A stretch of 64,000 nt of DNA from Liquidambar formosana (lineage: Eukaryota; Streptophyta; Magnoliopsida; Saxifragales; Altingiaceae), in assembly GCA_039720395.1 (NCBI GenBank), contig CM077833.1:9315036-9379035 (forward strand). Reading direction: 5' to 3'. Both the position numbers and the translations under genes were made by a program. The notes below the pieces were generated by a model, which saw nothing but the letters and a program-made list of their open reading frames with translations, had not been told where the DNA came from and did not search any database. Below, piece after piece: positions 50,880-61,889 of this stretch (the stretch's first letter is position 1; each line of letters opens with the position of its first letter).

Positions 50880-51300
50880 GATGTATGTGTCTAAAAATTG
50901 AGCGTCATAGGAATAAGAATGCTGAGATGAATGAGTGGCATTTGGAAAGAAAAAAGGGATAGAATTAAAATAAATGCATCCTTGAAAGTCGAATGGACAT
51001 CAATGGAAGACAAGATAAGACATAGATGCCTAAGATGGTTTAATCATGCGTCACAAAGGCCGAAGACTGTGCAACGACAAAGAATGACGAATGATTAGGT
51101 TCAAGTGGAAGATTCTCAAAAACAAGAGGAAATGACTATAGAAATGTGGATTAATACCAAGGAAAATGACAAGATGGCTATGATCAAGGAAAAGATATAA
51201 TTCTCAGAAAAGAAAACTGCGCAAAAAGAATCATGCAGTCAATCCCGAGTACTTAAAACTAAGGCTTCTCGAGTTGAGGTCGTGTGAAGTGTATAGCTTT
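50880..51300 (+). mobile_element. Possible degenerate retroelement 3' fragment
   Basis: Plus-strand frames give IRNKNAEMNEWHL and, after stops, RHRCLRWFNHASQRP, which resembles the LRWFGHVQRRP motif near the C-terminus of many plant non-LTR reverse transcriptases. Heavily decayed; a tentative call. Confidence 0.35.
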
Positions 51301-51773
51301 ATAAAATTATTACATTATATGAAAAACTAGAATTTTTTTATCCCCAAGGTCTCACCTCATCCCAAAAGTGGTGCTAATTGCAAATGAATGTTTATATTCA
51401 AGACTTAAAAGTAGCTTGGGTATTATTTGCAAACTAGATTTGGAAAAAGCTTATGACCATGTGCATTGAAAATTTCTTCTTTACTTGCTTAGAAGGATGG
51501 GATTCATGGATGAATGGAGTAAATGGTAGAAGGTTGTATTTCTTTAGTGTCTTTTTCGGTTTAGGTGAATGGGAATCCACAATAGTTTTATTAAGAGTTC
51601 AAGGGGTCTTTACAATGAGATCCTTTATCTCCTTTCCTATTTGTCATTGTCATGGAGGCTATGAGTACAATGTTGAGAAAGGTTTTAAATACTAATTTGA
51701 TAGAGGGTTTTGTTGTGCAAGGAGTTGGTGGAGGAATAGGGTGCATTTCTCATCTTCTTCATAATGATGACAC

Positions 51774-52386
51774 CTATAAAACACGGATACAAATACGGGA
51801 TACAAATATGATACAATACAGATACGTTGATTTGGAAATTTTCAAAAAATGTAGGACACAATACGGTGGGGATACGTTATTAAATAAATATTTTAATATT
51901 ACTATCTAATCTAAACCATCAATAATAAACATAAATAAAACATCTACAAAATGAATTAATATGCAAGTATAAATGTCAAAAGGACACATCCATAAGCATC
52001 AACCATATTCATCCTTCATAAATAAAATCCCATAATGACATCAACATTACAAAGTAACCATTAGCTCTAGCCCTAAGAAAGAAAAAGGGGGAAGAGAACA
52101 AAGATGATAGAACTAAAAAATGTTTATTATTTCGATCGAAGTGTGGGTATTGTGTATTATTAAAATTTACATTCAAACCCTGTTTACTTAAAAAATAATT
52201 GCAAACTAACCCCAAATGAATCCCAAATGTATCTGAAGAGTATTAGAGGCATATCCAATGATGCGGCATTGTTTGTTACTGTTCCAACATATACGAAGAG
52301 TATCAGATACCTACTGGGGAGTATCCTAGGCGTATTGATATCCGATACGAATTCGTTGGGGGGTTTGAAGTATCCGTGCTTCATAA
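51774..52386. mobile_element. hAT-type MITE, 613 bp, inserted in the LINE RT catalytic motif
   Basis: Perfect 8-bp duplication GATGACAC (51766-51773 and 52387-52394). The left end CTATAAAACACGGATAC and the reverse-complemented right end TTATGAAGCACGGATAC match at 14 of 17 bases. Internal GGATAC / GATACG motifs repeat near both ends. The duplicated octamer encodes Asp-Asp-Thr of the LINE polymerase motif, so both flanks read DDT. Non-coding. Confidence 0.85.
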
Positions 52387-52865
52387 GATGACACTATCAT
52401 TTTTTGTTGTCCTAGTAGTAATCAACTCCGTTAGCTTGAAAAGTGAATTATTTTGTTTTGAAGCGGATTTGGGCTTGACAATGAATCTTGGTAAAAGTGA
52501 GTTGATTTCACTTGGGGAGGTAGTGGAGGTAGAGGATTTGGCTGCTAATCTTGGGTGTGGAGTAGGGAAACTACATTCTTCATACTTGGGAATTGGGATT
52601 ACCTTTCGGGGTCTCTTTCAAGGACAGAGAAATTTGAATTCCTTGCTAAGAAATTTGCAAAAAAGCTTAGTGATTGGAAAAAGGAATATCTATTAAAGGA
52701 AGGCAAACTAATTTTGATTCGTAGTGTCCTTTCAAGCTTGCCGACATATTCCATGTCACCTTTCAAAATTTCAGTTTCGATGGCTATAAGGTTGGAGAAA
52801 CTTCAAAGGGATTTCCTTTGGGCAGATGTGGGAGACAAGTTCAAATTCCATCTTGTTGAGGATAG

Positions 52866-53082
52866 TGTTGAAAAGTATTCTATATTGTTCTTATTTACTT
52901 GTAATAAGCTGAAGGGTACTATTGTCTTTGTACTTGTACTAGTATAAAAGATAATACACAAGAAGGAAAAACCTAAGTTCTCTCTTTTTTTACAGCAGCC
53001 ATTTCTCTTCTCTTTTTCTTCCTTCCTTTCTTCTCTTTCTTTCTTTCTTTCTTCCTTCTTTGATTAGTTATACAAATCCACT
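52866..53082 (+). repeat. Copia 5' LTR
   Basis: Starts TGTTGAAAAG and ends AAATCCACT. It contains a TATAAAAG box near 52943 and a pyrimidine-rich (CTTT)n stretch near its end. It ends in CT rather than the usual CA, but the target duplication and the adjacent primer-binding site fix the edge. Confidence 0.92.
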
Positions 53083-53094
53083 TGGTATCAGAGC
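53083..53094 (+). other. Copia primer-binding site
   Basis: TGGTATCAGAGC, complementary to the 3' part of initiator Met tRNA, the usual primer of plant Copia elements. It begins at the first base after the 5' LTR. Confidence 0.85.
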
Positions 53095-53671
53095 CTCTAC
53101 TCATCGATCCATACGCTTGAAGAGTTTGACAAGTCGAAGAAGAGCATTCTGCTAATGTCAGCATTTGCTTACGTCATCTGCTTGATGTCAGCCGTACGGA
53201 TGCTGACATCAGCAGGGAGAAAAAACCCTACCAATCCACTCGTCTATTCAAGGGGAATCTACCTGTGAAGTTTCATCCAGATCCGAGATCGATTAAGGGG
53301 TTTTTCGATTTTTCCCTTGATTTTCCAGAAAAATGATGGTTTTTTCCAAAACCCTCAATCCAGCCACATGGGTTCGAGTTTGATGGGTCAAACTGATGCA
53401 GAGGGTGCCGATTTGGAGTTTCTTAAGCCCCTTTGGTGTTCGTTGCTCCATGTCATTGGTTTTTGTTGAGATTTCCCTTGTAACAGCCATAGAAAACTAT
53501 TCCTTTTCTTTTTGTGGCTATGTTTGAAGGTCTAGCTGGAGTTTTTGTGGGCTGTGTGTGCTGCCTATTGACCATTTGTGGGCTGTGTGTGCTACCTATT
53601 GACTGTTTGTTGCTTGGGGCCATATTTGGTGTGTTTGGACTTTGTTTGGGTGGTTGAGTGCTGTCTACATC

Positions 53672-56600
53672 ATGTCAGAAGTTAGTCAGACCTCTGAAAG
53701 CCATCAGAGTAGGGTAATGGGTCTAGGAATACCCACTAATGACAACCCTACACTCCAAATCACAACCGTGAAATTGGATGGGCCTAACTATTTATCCTGG
53801 TCTCGCTCAGCAACCTTATATCTCACGAGTAAAGGAAAGATGGGATATTTGAATGGTAAAGTGAAAGAACCTCCAGTAATTGACCCTTCATATGAGAAGT
53901 GGAATGCAGAGAATTCTATGGTTATGTCTTGGCTTTTACATTCGATGCAACCAGAGGTTAGTAATGGCTACTTGCTTCTACGAACTGCAAAGGAGATTTG
54001 GGATACAGTTGCACAAACTTATTCACAGGTAGGAAACATAGCCCAGTTGTATGACTTGAAGCGTCGTATTCATGAGACTACCCAAGATGATAAGCCTTTA
54101 TCAGTTTATTTGCATAAACTCCAGGCATTGTGGCAGGAATTGGATTATTATCAAGATTTTCGAACTGAGTGTTCGGCTGACACCTTGAAGTTTAATAACC
54201 TTGTTGAGTAGGAGCGGATATTTGATTTTCTCGCTGGGCTCAGAGATGAATATGATCCGATTCGTATAAAGATTCTAGGAAAAGAACCTCTTCCTCCGCT
54301 AAGAAGTGTATATGCTTATGTTCAGCATGAGGAGAGTAGAAGGAACACTATGTTTCACTCTACCTCCCAAGGAGCGCTCTACACTTACTACTGCTTCTCA
54401 GCGAACCCAAAGAGGTGTTCTACCTGGTCGTGATGGAGGGAAAGGTATTGATTCAATTTCTGATGACAAGGATAAGTTATTTTGTGATCATTGCCAGAAA
54501 CCGAGACATACCAAGGAAACTTGCTGGAGGCTCCATGGTCACCCTACTAGAGGTAGGGGGGGCCGTACCAGTGGTTCCTCTCAGTCCCGCGCTCACTATT
54601 TTACAGTTGTGGACAGTATTCCACCTACTTCATTACCTTCTGAAACTTCTGATTCTGAGTCTGTGGCACTTACCAGAGCAAAAGTTGAGTCTGTCAGACG
54701 CCTAGTGTCTCAACTAAATACATCCACCACTGCATCTACTTCTTTAGCCCACTCAGGTAATTTGCCTACTTCCTTTAGTGCATCATGTAATTCCTCTTAT
54801 CATCCTTGGATTATTGATTCTGGGGCTTCTGACCATATGACTAGTTTGTCTACCTTGTTTCATTCTTACCATACTTGTTGAGGTAGGGATAAGGTTAGGG
54901 TAGCTGATGGTTCTTTGTCATCTATTTCAAGGAAAGGTTCTATTTCTATTAACCCTGATATGTCTCTTTCTTCAATTTTACATGTTCCCAACTTTTCTAA
55001 CAATCTCTTGTCCATTAGCTGCATCACTGCTGATCTAAATTGTAGTGTAACCTTTTATCCTTCTCATTGTGTTTTTCAGGACTTAGTCACGAGGAGCATG
55101 ATTGGCAGTGGTAGTGTGAGAGATGGTCTTTACTTTTGGATCCCATTGAGAAGGATAGTGGTCGAATTGTGCATGCACACCAGTTTGGGAGATGTGCTGC
55201 TTCTGAAGATAACCTTTGGCTCTGGCATAGAAGATTGGGCCACCCCTCATTTTTTTTGCTTCAACGTCTTTTTCCATCTTTGTTTTCTAGAATAAATGTT
55301 TCTCAATTTAAGTGCGAAGTGTGTGAACTTGCAAAACATCATCGAATTTCATTTCCACCTAGTTTTAATAGAAGTAACTTACCTTTTACTATTGTGCACA
55401 CTGATGTATGGGGTCCTCTCGCATTATCTCATTATCTGGCTTTCGATGGTTTGTTACTTTTATTGATGATTTCTCTAGGACTACATGGGTGTATCTGTTG
55501 AAAGAAAAAAGTGATGTTTTCTCATGTTTTCAGACTTTCCATAAAATGGTGCTTAACCAATTTAATATCTCAATCAAAATTGTTCGTTCTGATAATGGAG
55601 GTGAGTATCTTTATGGGGGTCTTCAATCCTATTTTCAAGATCATGGATCATCCATCAGACTTCTTGTGTGGATACTCCTCAACAAAATGGTGTTGCGGAA
55701 AGAAAAAACCGCCACCTTCTTGAGGTATCTAGGGCTTTGATGTTTTCTATGCATGTTCCTAAATCCTATTGGGGGAATGCAGTGCTCACTGCTGCATATT
55801 TAATGAATCAGATGCCTTCTAGAGTACTTGCTCACAAAGCACCGATTGATTTGTTGTCTTTACCCTTATGCTCTCGTACTTTTCTTATTCCTCCTCGTGT
55901 TTTTGGGTGTGTTTGCTTTGTTCATGTTTCTGTCTAGGCTCATAGTAAGTTAGATCCTCGAGCTTTGAAATGCATTCTCTTGGACTACTCACCTACTCAA
56001 AAGGGGTATAAGTGTTATCATCCTCCTTCACGCAAGAAGTTTGTCACTATGGATGTTACCTTTCTTGAATCGGTGTATTATTTTTGCTCACCCCAAACTT
56101 CTCTTCAGGGGGAGAGTTGTAATGAAGAGAAGTTTTCTGTACTTCCTACTCTTATATCTCATTTTGAACCTATTCTTGTTCCATCTCAAGGCTTGGAAGA
56201 ATAGCATCCTCCTCCCAAGGAATTACAGGTCTATTCAAGGAGATAGAAGGAAAAGACCATTTCTCCTCTCTATGACCAACCGTCATCCTTGGACTCAGGT
56301 AATATCATATCTACTCCTGCTCCTGTTACTCTTGATGATTCTGATATTCCTATTGCTCTTCGTAAAGGAGTTAGATCTTGTACTCAACATCCTATCTCTA
56401 ACTTTGTATCATATCATAGTCTTTCCCCATTTTTCTATACCTTTGTTTTCTAATTGTCTTCTGTATCTATTCCTAACACTTTACAGGATGCACTTTGTGT
56501 TAAAAAATAGAAGGAAGCTATGCGTAAAGAGATGACTGCTCTTCAGAAAAATAAAACTTGGGATTTAGTTGAATTGCCTATGGGAAAGAAGACAGTTGGA

Positions 56601-58025
56601 TGCAAATGGGTGTTCACAGTAAAGCATAAGGCTGATGGTTTAGTGGAAAGGTATAAAGCTAGATTGGTAGCAAAAAACTTCACACAGACATATGGCATTG
56701 ATTACCAGGAAACATTTGCTCCCGTGGCCAAGATGAATTCTGTTCGAGTCCTACTTTCTTTAGTTGCCAACTTTGGATGGGCTCTTCATCAGTTGGATGT
56801 TAAAAATGCATTCCTCCATGGAGATCTAGAAGAGGAAGTTTACATGGATATACCTCCAGGTTTTGAAAGTGATACATCTAGGGGGAAGGTGTGCAAGCTG
56901 AAGAAGGCCTTATATGGATTGAAGCAATCTCCTCAAGCGTGGTTTGAGAGATTTACTCGAGCTATGTTAAAATATGACTTCAAACAAAGTCAGGGAGATT
57001 ATACATTATTCATCAAGCACTCTTCACAGGGGAAGGTAACAGTTCTTATTGTATATGTAGGATGATATTGTGCTAACAGGAGATGACCAGGACGAGATAC
57101 GAGATACAGAAACTGAAGAAACATTTAGCCAATGAATTTGAGATAAAGGATTTGGGAAGTTTGAAATATTTTCTAGGGTATTGAAGTTGCTAGATCTAGG
57201 ACCTGGCATCTTTATTTATCAGAGAAAGTAGGTGTTAGATCTTCTCAAGGAAACTAGGATGTTGGGTTCCAAACCTAGTGATACCCTATGGAGCAGAACT
57301 ACAACTTAGGGGAAGACCCTGAAGGTGTATTGTTGGACAAAGGTAGATATCAACGGTTGGTTGGCAAACTAATTTACTTGTCACACACCCGACCGGACAT
57401 TGCCTATGCTGTTAGTCTAGTAAGTCAGTTTATGCATTTGCCTCGAGAATCTCATATGGAGGCAGTTCATCGAATCCTTTGCTATTTGAAATCTGCTCCT
57501 GGAACTGGAAAGGGATTGTTGTTCTCTAAACATGATCATTTGCGAGTAGAATCATACACAGATGCAGATTGGGCTGGTTCTGTCACTGATCGTAGGTCAA
57601 CATCCGGTTATTGCACCTTTGTAGGGGGAAATCTTCTGACCTGGCGAACTAAGAAACAAGCAGTTGTAGCCAGGTCTAGTGCTGAGACTGAGTTCAGAGC
57701 TATGGCATAAGGAGTGTGTGAAATTATGTGGCTGAAAACATTGTTGAAAGAGCTTGGTTTTGATTCTGATGAACCCATGAGATTGTATTGTGACAACAAA
57801 GTCGCAATTAATATTGCTCACAATCCAGTCCAACATGATAGAACCAAGCATATTGAAATCGACAGGCACTTTATAAAGGAGAAATTGACTTCTGGGGTGA
57901 TTTGTCTGCCTTACGTTTAAACTGGAGACCAATTGGCAGATTTTTTGACCAAAGGAGTTGCAAGTAAAGTCTTCCACACTTTCTTAAGCAAGTTGGGCAT
58001 GTGTGATATCTTTGCACCAACTTGA
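53672..58025 (+). pseudogene. Copia gag-pol polyprotein, disabled by several stops and frameshifts
   Basis: Gag starts at the ATG at 53672 with the LDGPNYLSWSRS motif. A CX2CX4HX4C zinc knuckle lies near 54484, protease DSGASDH near 54816, integrase zinc finger and core ([31 protein letters not shown]) at 55220-55710, reverse transcriptase from 56520 (CKWVFTVK, LDVKNAFLHGDL), and RNase H (YTDADWAGS, KHIEIDRHFIKE) to 57920. Breaks seen: in-frame stops near 54209, 54879, 55935, 56202, 56508, 57708 and 57918, and frame changes near 54365, 55135, 55400, 55650 and 57060. The change near 57060 falls inside the catalytic YVDD region. The copy cannot make a full polyprotein; it could move only with enzymes supplied by a related element. 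Confidence 0.9.
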
Positions 58026-58032
58026 GGGGGAG

Positions 58033-58249
58033 TGTTGAAAAGTATTCTATATTGTTCTTATTTACTTGTAATAAGCTAAAGGGTACTATTGTCTTTGTAC
58101 TTGTACTAGTATAAAAGATAATATACAAGAGGGAAAAACCTAAGTTCTCTCTTTTTTTACAGTAGCCATTTCTCTTCTCTTTTTCTTCCTTCCTTTCTTC
58201 TCTTTCTTTCTTTGTTTCTTCCTTCTTTGATTAGTTATACAAATCCACT
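58033..58249 (+). repeat. Copia 3' LTR
   Basis: Same length as the 5' LTR. The five differences lie in the central TATA and (CTTT)n parts, for example AATACACAAGAAGG against AATATACAAGAGGG. The element is fairly young relative to the dead LINE around it. Confidence 0.92.
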
Positions 58250-59203
58250 GATAGTATGCTCTCGAAAGGAGGCTGGCGGTTTGGGTATTAGACAGTTGAT
58301 TTTGAAAAATTATAACTCTAACAAGGAAATGATTTTGGAGATTTGCAGTTGAGAAGGAAATCCTATGAAAGAATGTGTGAGTGCGAAATGAAAGATTGGT
58401 GGTCAAAGGGAGTGAGGGGTAGTTATGGTGCGGCCATGCGGGTGTATGGAAAGCTATTATGAACGGCTTTAATAGCTTTAAGAAGGTGGTGGGATTTAAA
58501 GCAGGTGATGGAATTTGTAATAGATTTTGCACTGAGCTTTAGTATTTTGAGAAGACATTATAGGAGGATTATCTAGATCTATTTGGGATTTCTTTGGATA
58601 GGGATGCCTCAGTGAAATACTATGTCAAGTGGGATGGAGAGGTGATGTTTTGGAATGCTAGAAACTTCTATGATTGGGAGTTGGAAAGAGACTTATCCTT
58701 CTTTAAAATATAAACTCAATTAAAGTGGACTACGACAGGAGGCTCAGGATTTTCCATCTTCTTCAGTTTGGTTAAAGTCATTTCCATCCAAAGTGGCCTT
58801 TTCTACTTGGACGGTAGTTTGGAATAAGTACCTAACTATTGACATCCTGGTAAGGAGAAATTGATGTTTTATATGTTAAAAAAGCAATTGAATTTTTCAA
58901 TCATCTTTTTCTACAATGTAAAATGACTCTTTAAGTTGTGGGTATTGTGTTTTTTTACTCTTTGGAGAAAAATGGTAATGCCTTCTTCAACTTTAGAATT
59001 GGCAGAGACTTGGTGTGTTCAATCTGATAACAAAAATTCTCTTTCAATTTGGACGATGGTGCCCCATGCAATTTTTTGAATATTTGGTTGGAGAGAAATA
59101 CGAGAATTTTTTAGGATAAAAGGTCTATAACATTAAATTCATACCTTGGTAGAAGTATTTCTATTTGGAATTTCAAGAATATTAAATACCCTAATAAAAT
59201 TGA

Positions 59204-59706
59204 GGGTAAAATGCAAAAAACCCCCCTCTATTGTTACCCATTTTGCAAGATACCCCCCTCTAAAAAAAACCCAACAAAAAACCCCCCATATTGTGTAGGG
59301 TTGAAAAATACCCCCTTCCATCCACATTCTGTCAATTAATTTAACAACAAAAGAGCACGTGAGTTGCACGTGATGAGGTTAAAACACTTTTATGACTATA
59401 ATGCCCTTTAGCACACTAAAAAAACTATAATACCTTCACCCACCACAATGAAAAGACCCCTCTTAAGTGTTAATTCAAGAGTAAAAGGGACATTTCATCT
59501 ATATATATTTAAAAAATCCATTTAAAAATTTCAAAAACTAATATTTTAATATTTTTCCATACAAGAGTATAATGGTCATTTAACATCACCGTTAACAGGG
59601 TAACCCCCCTTGACACAATATGGGGGGTTTTTTGTTGGGTTTTTTTTTAGAGGGGGGTATCCTGCAAAATGGGTAACAATAGAGGGGGGTTTTTTGCATT
59701 TTACCC
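59204..59706. mobile_element. Mutator-like MITE, 503 bp, long inverted repeats, 9-bp TSD
   Basis: Perfect 9-bp duplication TAAAATTGA (59195-59203 and 59707-59715). The inverted ends extend about 90 bp, starting GGGTAAAATGCAAAAAACC and including CTATTGTTACCCATTTTGC blocks with C-runs. The centre has a paired G-box (59356-59372) and AT-rich non-coding DNA. The minus-strand frame 59139-59369 is a shadow of the inverted repeat. Confidence 0.9.
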
Positions 59707-59800
59707 TAAAATTGATTAATAATTAGACCCATTGTTTGAGTTATAAAGTCCTCAATTACAATCGTTATAATGCCATGATTGAGGCAAGAAAAGCGGATTT

Positions 59801-60371
59801 TGAATACTTTTCAAAGGCTCTAGGATGCTTTCGTTTTTGTTTGTTTATTTAATTAATTAATTTATTTTTTGGCAAAGAGCCTCTAAGATGCTTTCATTAT
59901 GGAATTATAATGCCATTAATATCAAGACTTTTTAGCCCCCATTTTATCATGGACAAATGGCTTCTTTAAAATGGACTTTAATACAAGTAGTTAGAATGAT
60001 ATTCAGATGTACCCTATTTTTCATAACCAAAAAGTCCAGTGGTGTGTTTTGGTTAGCAAGATTTCTTTACCAACTTTTGGATTTTCTTTCTTTGTAATTT
60101 GTCTTTCTTTTTTGTATACCTTGAGTGTACAAACGCTTTGAACTTTCTTATAGTTTTGAGAACAATACATTTCTCCATTAAAAAAAAACAAAAAAAAAAC
60201 AAAAAAACAAAAAAACAAAGCAAAAACCTAATCTTATGATCTTTTACATTTGAATTCTCTTGATTGTGTGAAAATTTGTGCAACACTTCCACAAAATCTG
60301 AGAGTAGTTATAGTTAATTGGAAATTTTTTTTTTTTTTTTTTGATCAACAGTTAATGGGAGAATTTATTCT
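59801..60371. other. AT-rich intergenic DNA
   Basis: No gene seen. Contains AAAAACA-type low-complexity DNA (60180-60220) and a T-run near 60327. Confidence 0.5.
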
Positions 60372-60438
60372 CTTAAAATATTTTAACTCGTAAGCTAGGA
60401 CTAAAAAGATCATTCATTTTGCCAATATATTTCTTTCC

Positions 60439-60498
<60 letters not shown>

Positions 60499-60584
60499 TT
60501 TTACTATAAAGTGCACTCTTAAAATATTTTAACTCGTAAGCTAGGACTAAAAAGATCAGTTCATTTTGCCAATATATTTCTTTC

Positions 60585-60640
<56 letters not shown>

Positions 60641-60727
60641 TCATTTTACTATAAAGTGTTACTTAAAATATTTTAACTCGTAAGCTAGGACTAAAAAGAT
60701 CGTTCATTTTGCCAATATATTTCTTTC

Positions 60728-60790
<63 letters not shown>

Positions 60791-60806
60791 TTTTACTATA
60801 AAGTGC
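60372..60806. repeat. Three tandem units of about 145 bp, each with a (TA)n(GA)n core
   Basis: Units start CTTAAAATATTTTAACTCG at 60372, 60518 and 60662 (offsets 146 and 144). Each runs through GCCAATATATTTCTTTCC, a TA run, a GA run and TCATTTTACTATAAAGTG. The units are nearly identical apart from microsatellite length, so the amplification is recent. The last unit leads into the foldback MITE at 60787. Confidence 0.9.
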
Positions 60807-60946
60807 ACCTGATGCATTAGTTGACCTCAATCTCACCATTCATTTATCATTAAGTCATTCCTAATCCTGGTTGTTCAAGCAAATGAATTGTGTGATTGAG
60901 GTCACTTGATGTAAGTTGCATCAGGTGCACCTTATAGTAAAATGAC
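60787..60946. mobile_element. Foldback MITE, 160 bp
   Basis: GTCATTTTACTATAAAGTG then CACCTGATGCA is mirrored at the right end (TGCATCAGGTGCACC then TTATAGTAAAATGAC). Pairing continues through TGACCTCAATC / GATTGAGGTCA. The outer flanks are TA and GA microsatellite, which hides any target duplication. Confidence 0.8.
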
Positions 60947-61082
60947 TGTATATATATATATATATGCAAAGAAAGATGTATTAATAATCAAAAAACAAAA
61001 ATATATCTAGAAGGAAGAGTTTTGCTTTGAAAAAAGCAATGAACTAGAACTAAACACCCTATCTATATGCCCCAACCCAAAC

Positions 61083-61114
61083 CCCCCCCCCCCCCCCCCC
61101 CCCCCCCCACACCC

Positions 61115-61143
<29 letters not shown>
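61083..61143. repeat. Poly-C / poly-A tract
   Basis: About 26 C, then ACACCC, then about 33 A. A C-run/T-run pair of similar size lies at 62860-62906. Confidence 0.9.
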
Positions 61144-61145
<2 letters not shown>

Positions 61146-61291
61146 AAGAAGAAAGAAATCCATAAAAACAAAACAATATAAATATTAAAAAAAAGCCATC
61201 CCAAAGCATACTAAATTATACCTAAAGCTATACAAGCTAAAGTGGTATAAAGGACCAAAACAAATACTCTTGAGGAAGAAAATGCTCACTA

Positions 61292-61660
61292 AAAGGCTAT
61301 AGTTTGGAGGCTCCTCCTCTTATGGCTGTGCTTTGGGTCATTTGGCTCGAAAGAAATGCAAGGATTTTTGAAGATAAGGAGACTTCTTTGATTCATTTGT
61401 GGGATAGGGTGCATTTCCTTGCTTCGTTTTGGGCTCATTCCTCTAAAGATTTTGTGGATATTCCTTGATTTATATTGAAAACTGATTGGAGGGCTGTTTG
61501 TTTTTAACTTTTTGGTTTTCTTTTGGTTTCTCTGGTTGGTTTTTCTCTTATTTCTGGTGGACTCCTTGTCCTCCTTTTGTATTTTCCTTGCTTTCATTTA
61601 ATCAATAATATATTTCTGTTGATGATAAAACAAAAAAAAAAAAAAAAAAAAAAAAAAATA
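61292..61660 (+). mobile_element. 5'-truncated LINE 3' end with poly-A tail
   Basis: Plus-strand translation reads LEAPPLMAVLWVIWLERNARIFEDKE and then LWDRVHFLASFWAHSSKDF, the C-terminal signature of plant L1-type LINE ORF2, up to a stop at about 61466. A 3' UTR with AATCAATAATA and an A-run (61630-61659) follows. Shortness and the A-tail fit target-primed 5' truncation. Confidence 0.75.
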
Positions 61661-61671
61661 GTGTAACAAGT

Positions 61672-61881
61672 CTAAGATTTCTCGAATGTGAAGCAAATCT
61701 CCACACTCTTACTGATAGAACTCAAGAAACTCATGACATTGAAAGAATCACCCTCTATCATAAAGTGAGAAGTCCCCAAATTGGACGCTTCTCTAAAACC
61801 TTCCAAAAGAGCAAGTAATGCTGCCTTCAAAGAAATAAACTTGCCAGCCTGGTGAGAAAAAGAAAAAAAACAACCCCCCAT
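61672..61881 (-). pseudogene. RNase H-like (RVT_3) fragment of a plant LINE
   Basis: The minus-strand frame contains ISLKAALLALLEGFREAS followed by HFMIEGDSFNVMSFL, matching the EALALLEGLREA...VEGDS pattern of the RNase H domain at the C-terminus of plant non-LTR retroelements. Both sides run into non-coding sequence. It is opposite in orientation to the adjoining LINE tail. Confidence 0.65.
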
Positions 61882-61889
61882 CTGATTTT

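Larger units (their letters stand above)
52866..58249 (+). mobile_element. Complete Copia (Ty1) LTR retrotransposon, 5384 bp
   Basis: LTRs of 217 bp each (52866-53082 and 58033-58249) differ at five positions (four transitions, one transversion). The 5-bp duplication GATAG flanks it (52861-52865 and 58250-58254). The primer-binding site TGGTATCAGAGC (53083-53094) directly follows the 5' LTR and the polypurine tract TTGAGGGGGAG (58022-58032) directly precedes the 3' LTR. Order gag, protease, integrase, reverse transcriptase, RNase H defines Copia. It sits inside the LINE, in the same orientation. Confidence 0.95.
51343..59800 (+). mobile_element. Degenerate LINE (L1-like) hosting three nested insertions
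   Basis: Reverse-transcriptase text on the plus strand: [27 protein letters not shown] and FLLYLLRRMGF near 51380-51500, then EAMSTMLRKV and SHLLHNDDT near 51655-51773. After the hAT element it resumes with DDTIIF, TMNLGKSELISLG and LPTYSMSPFKISVS up to 52865. After the Copia element come KDWWSKGVRG near 58390 and a zf-RVT-like FPSKVAFSTWTVVWNKYL near 58795. A weaker C-terminal part reaches about 59200 and may resume past the Mutator-like MITE. The 5' endonuclease is absent. Stops and frameshifts throughout show it is long dead. The exact 3' end is not resolved. Confidence 0.72.

Noticed and set aside
59139..59369. 76-aa minus-strand frame
   Set aside because: Crosses the inverted repeat of a Mutator-like MITE; composition driven by C/G runs.
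60372..60806. Regularly spaced repeats considered as a CRISPR-like array
   Set aside because: Units are whole-length tandem copies with microsatellites, no distinct spacers, and the DNA is a plant genome.
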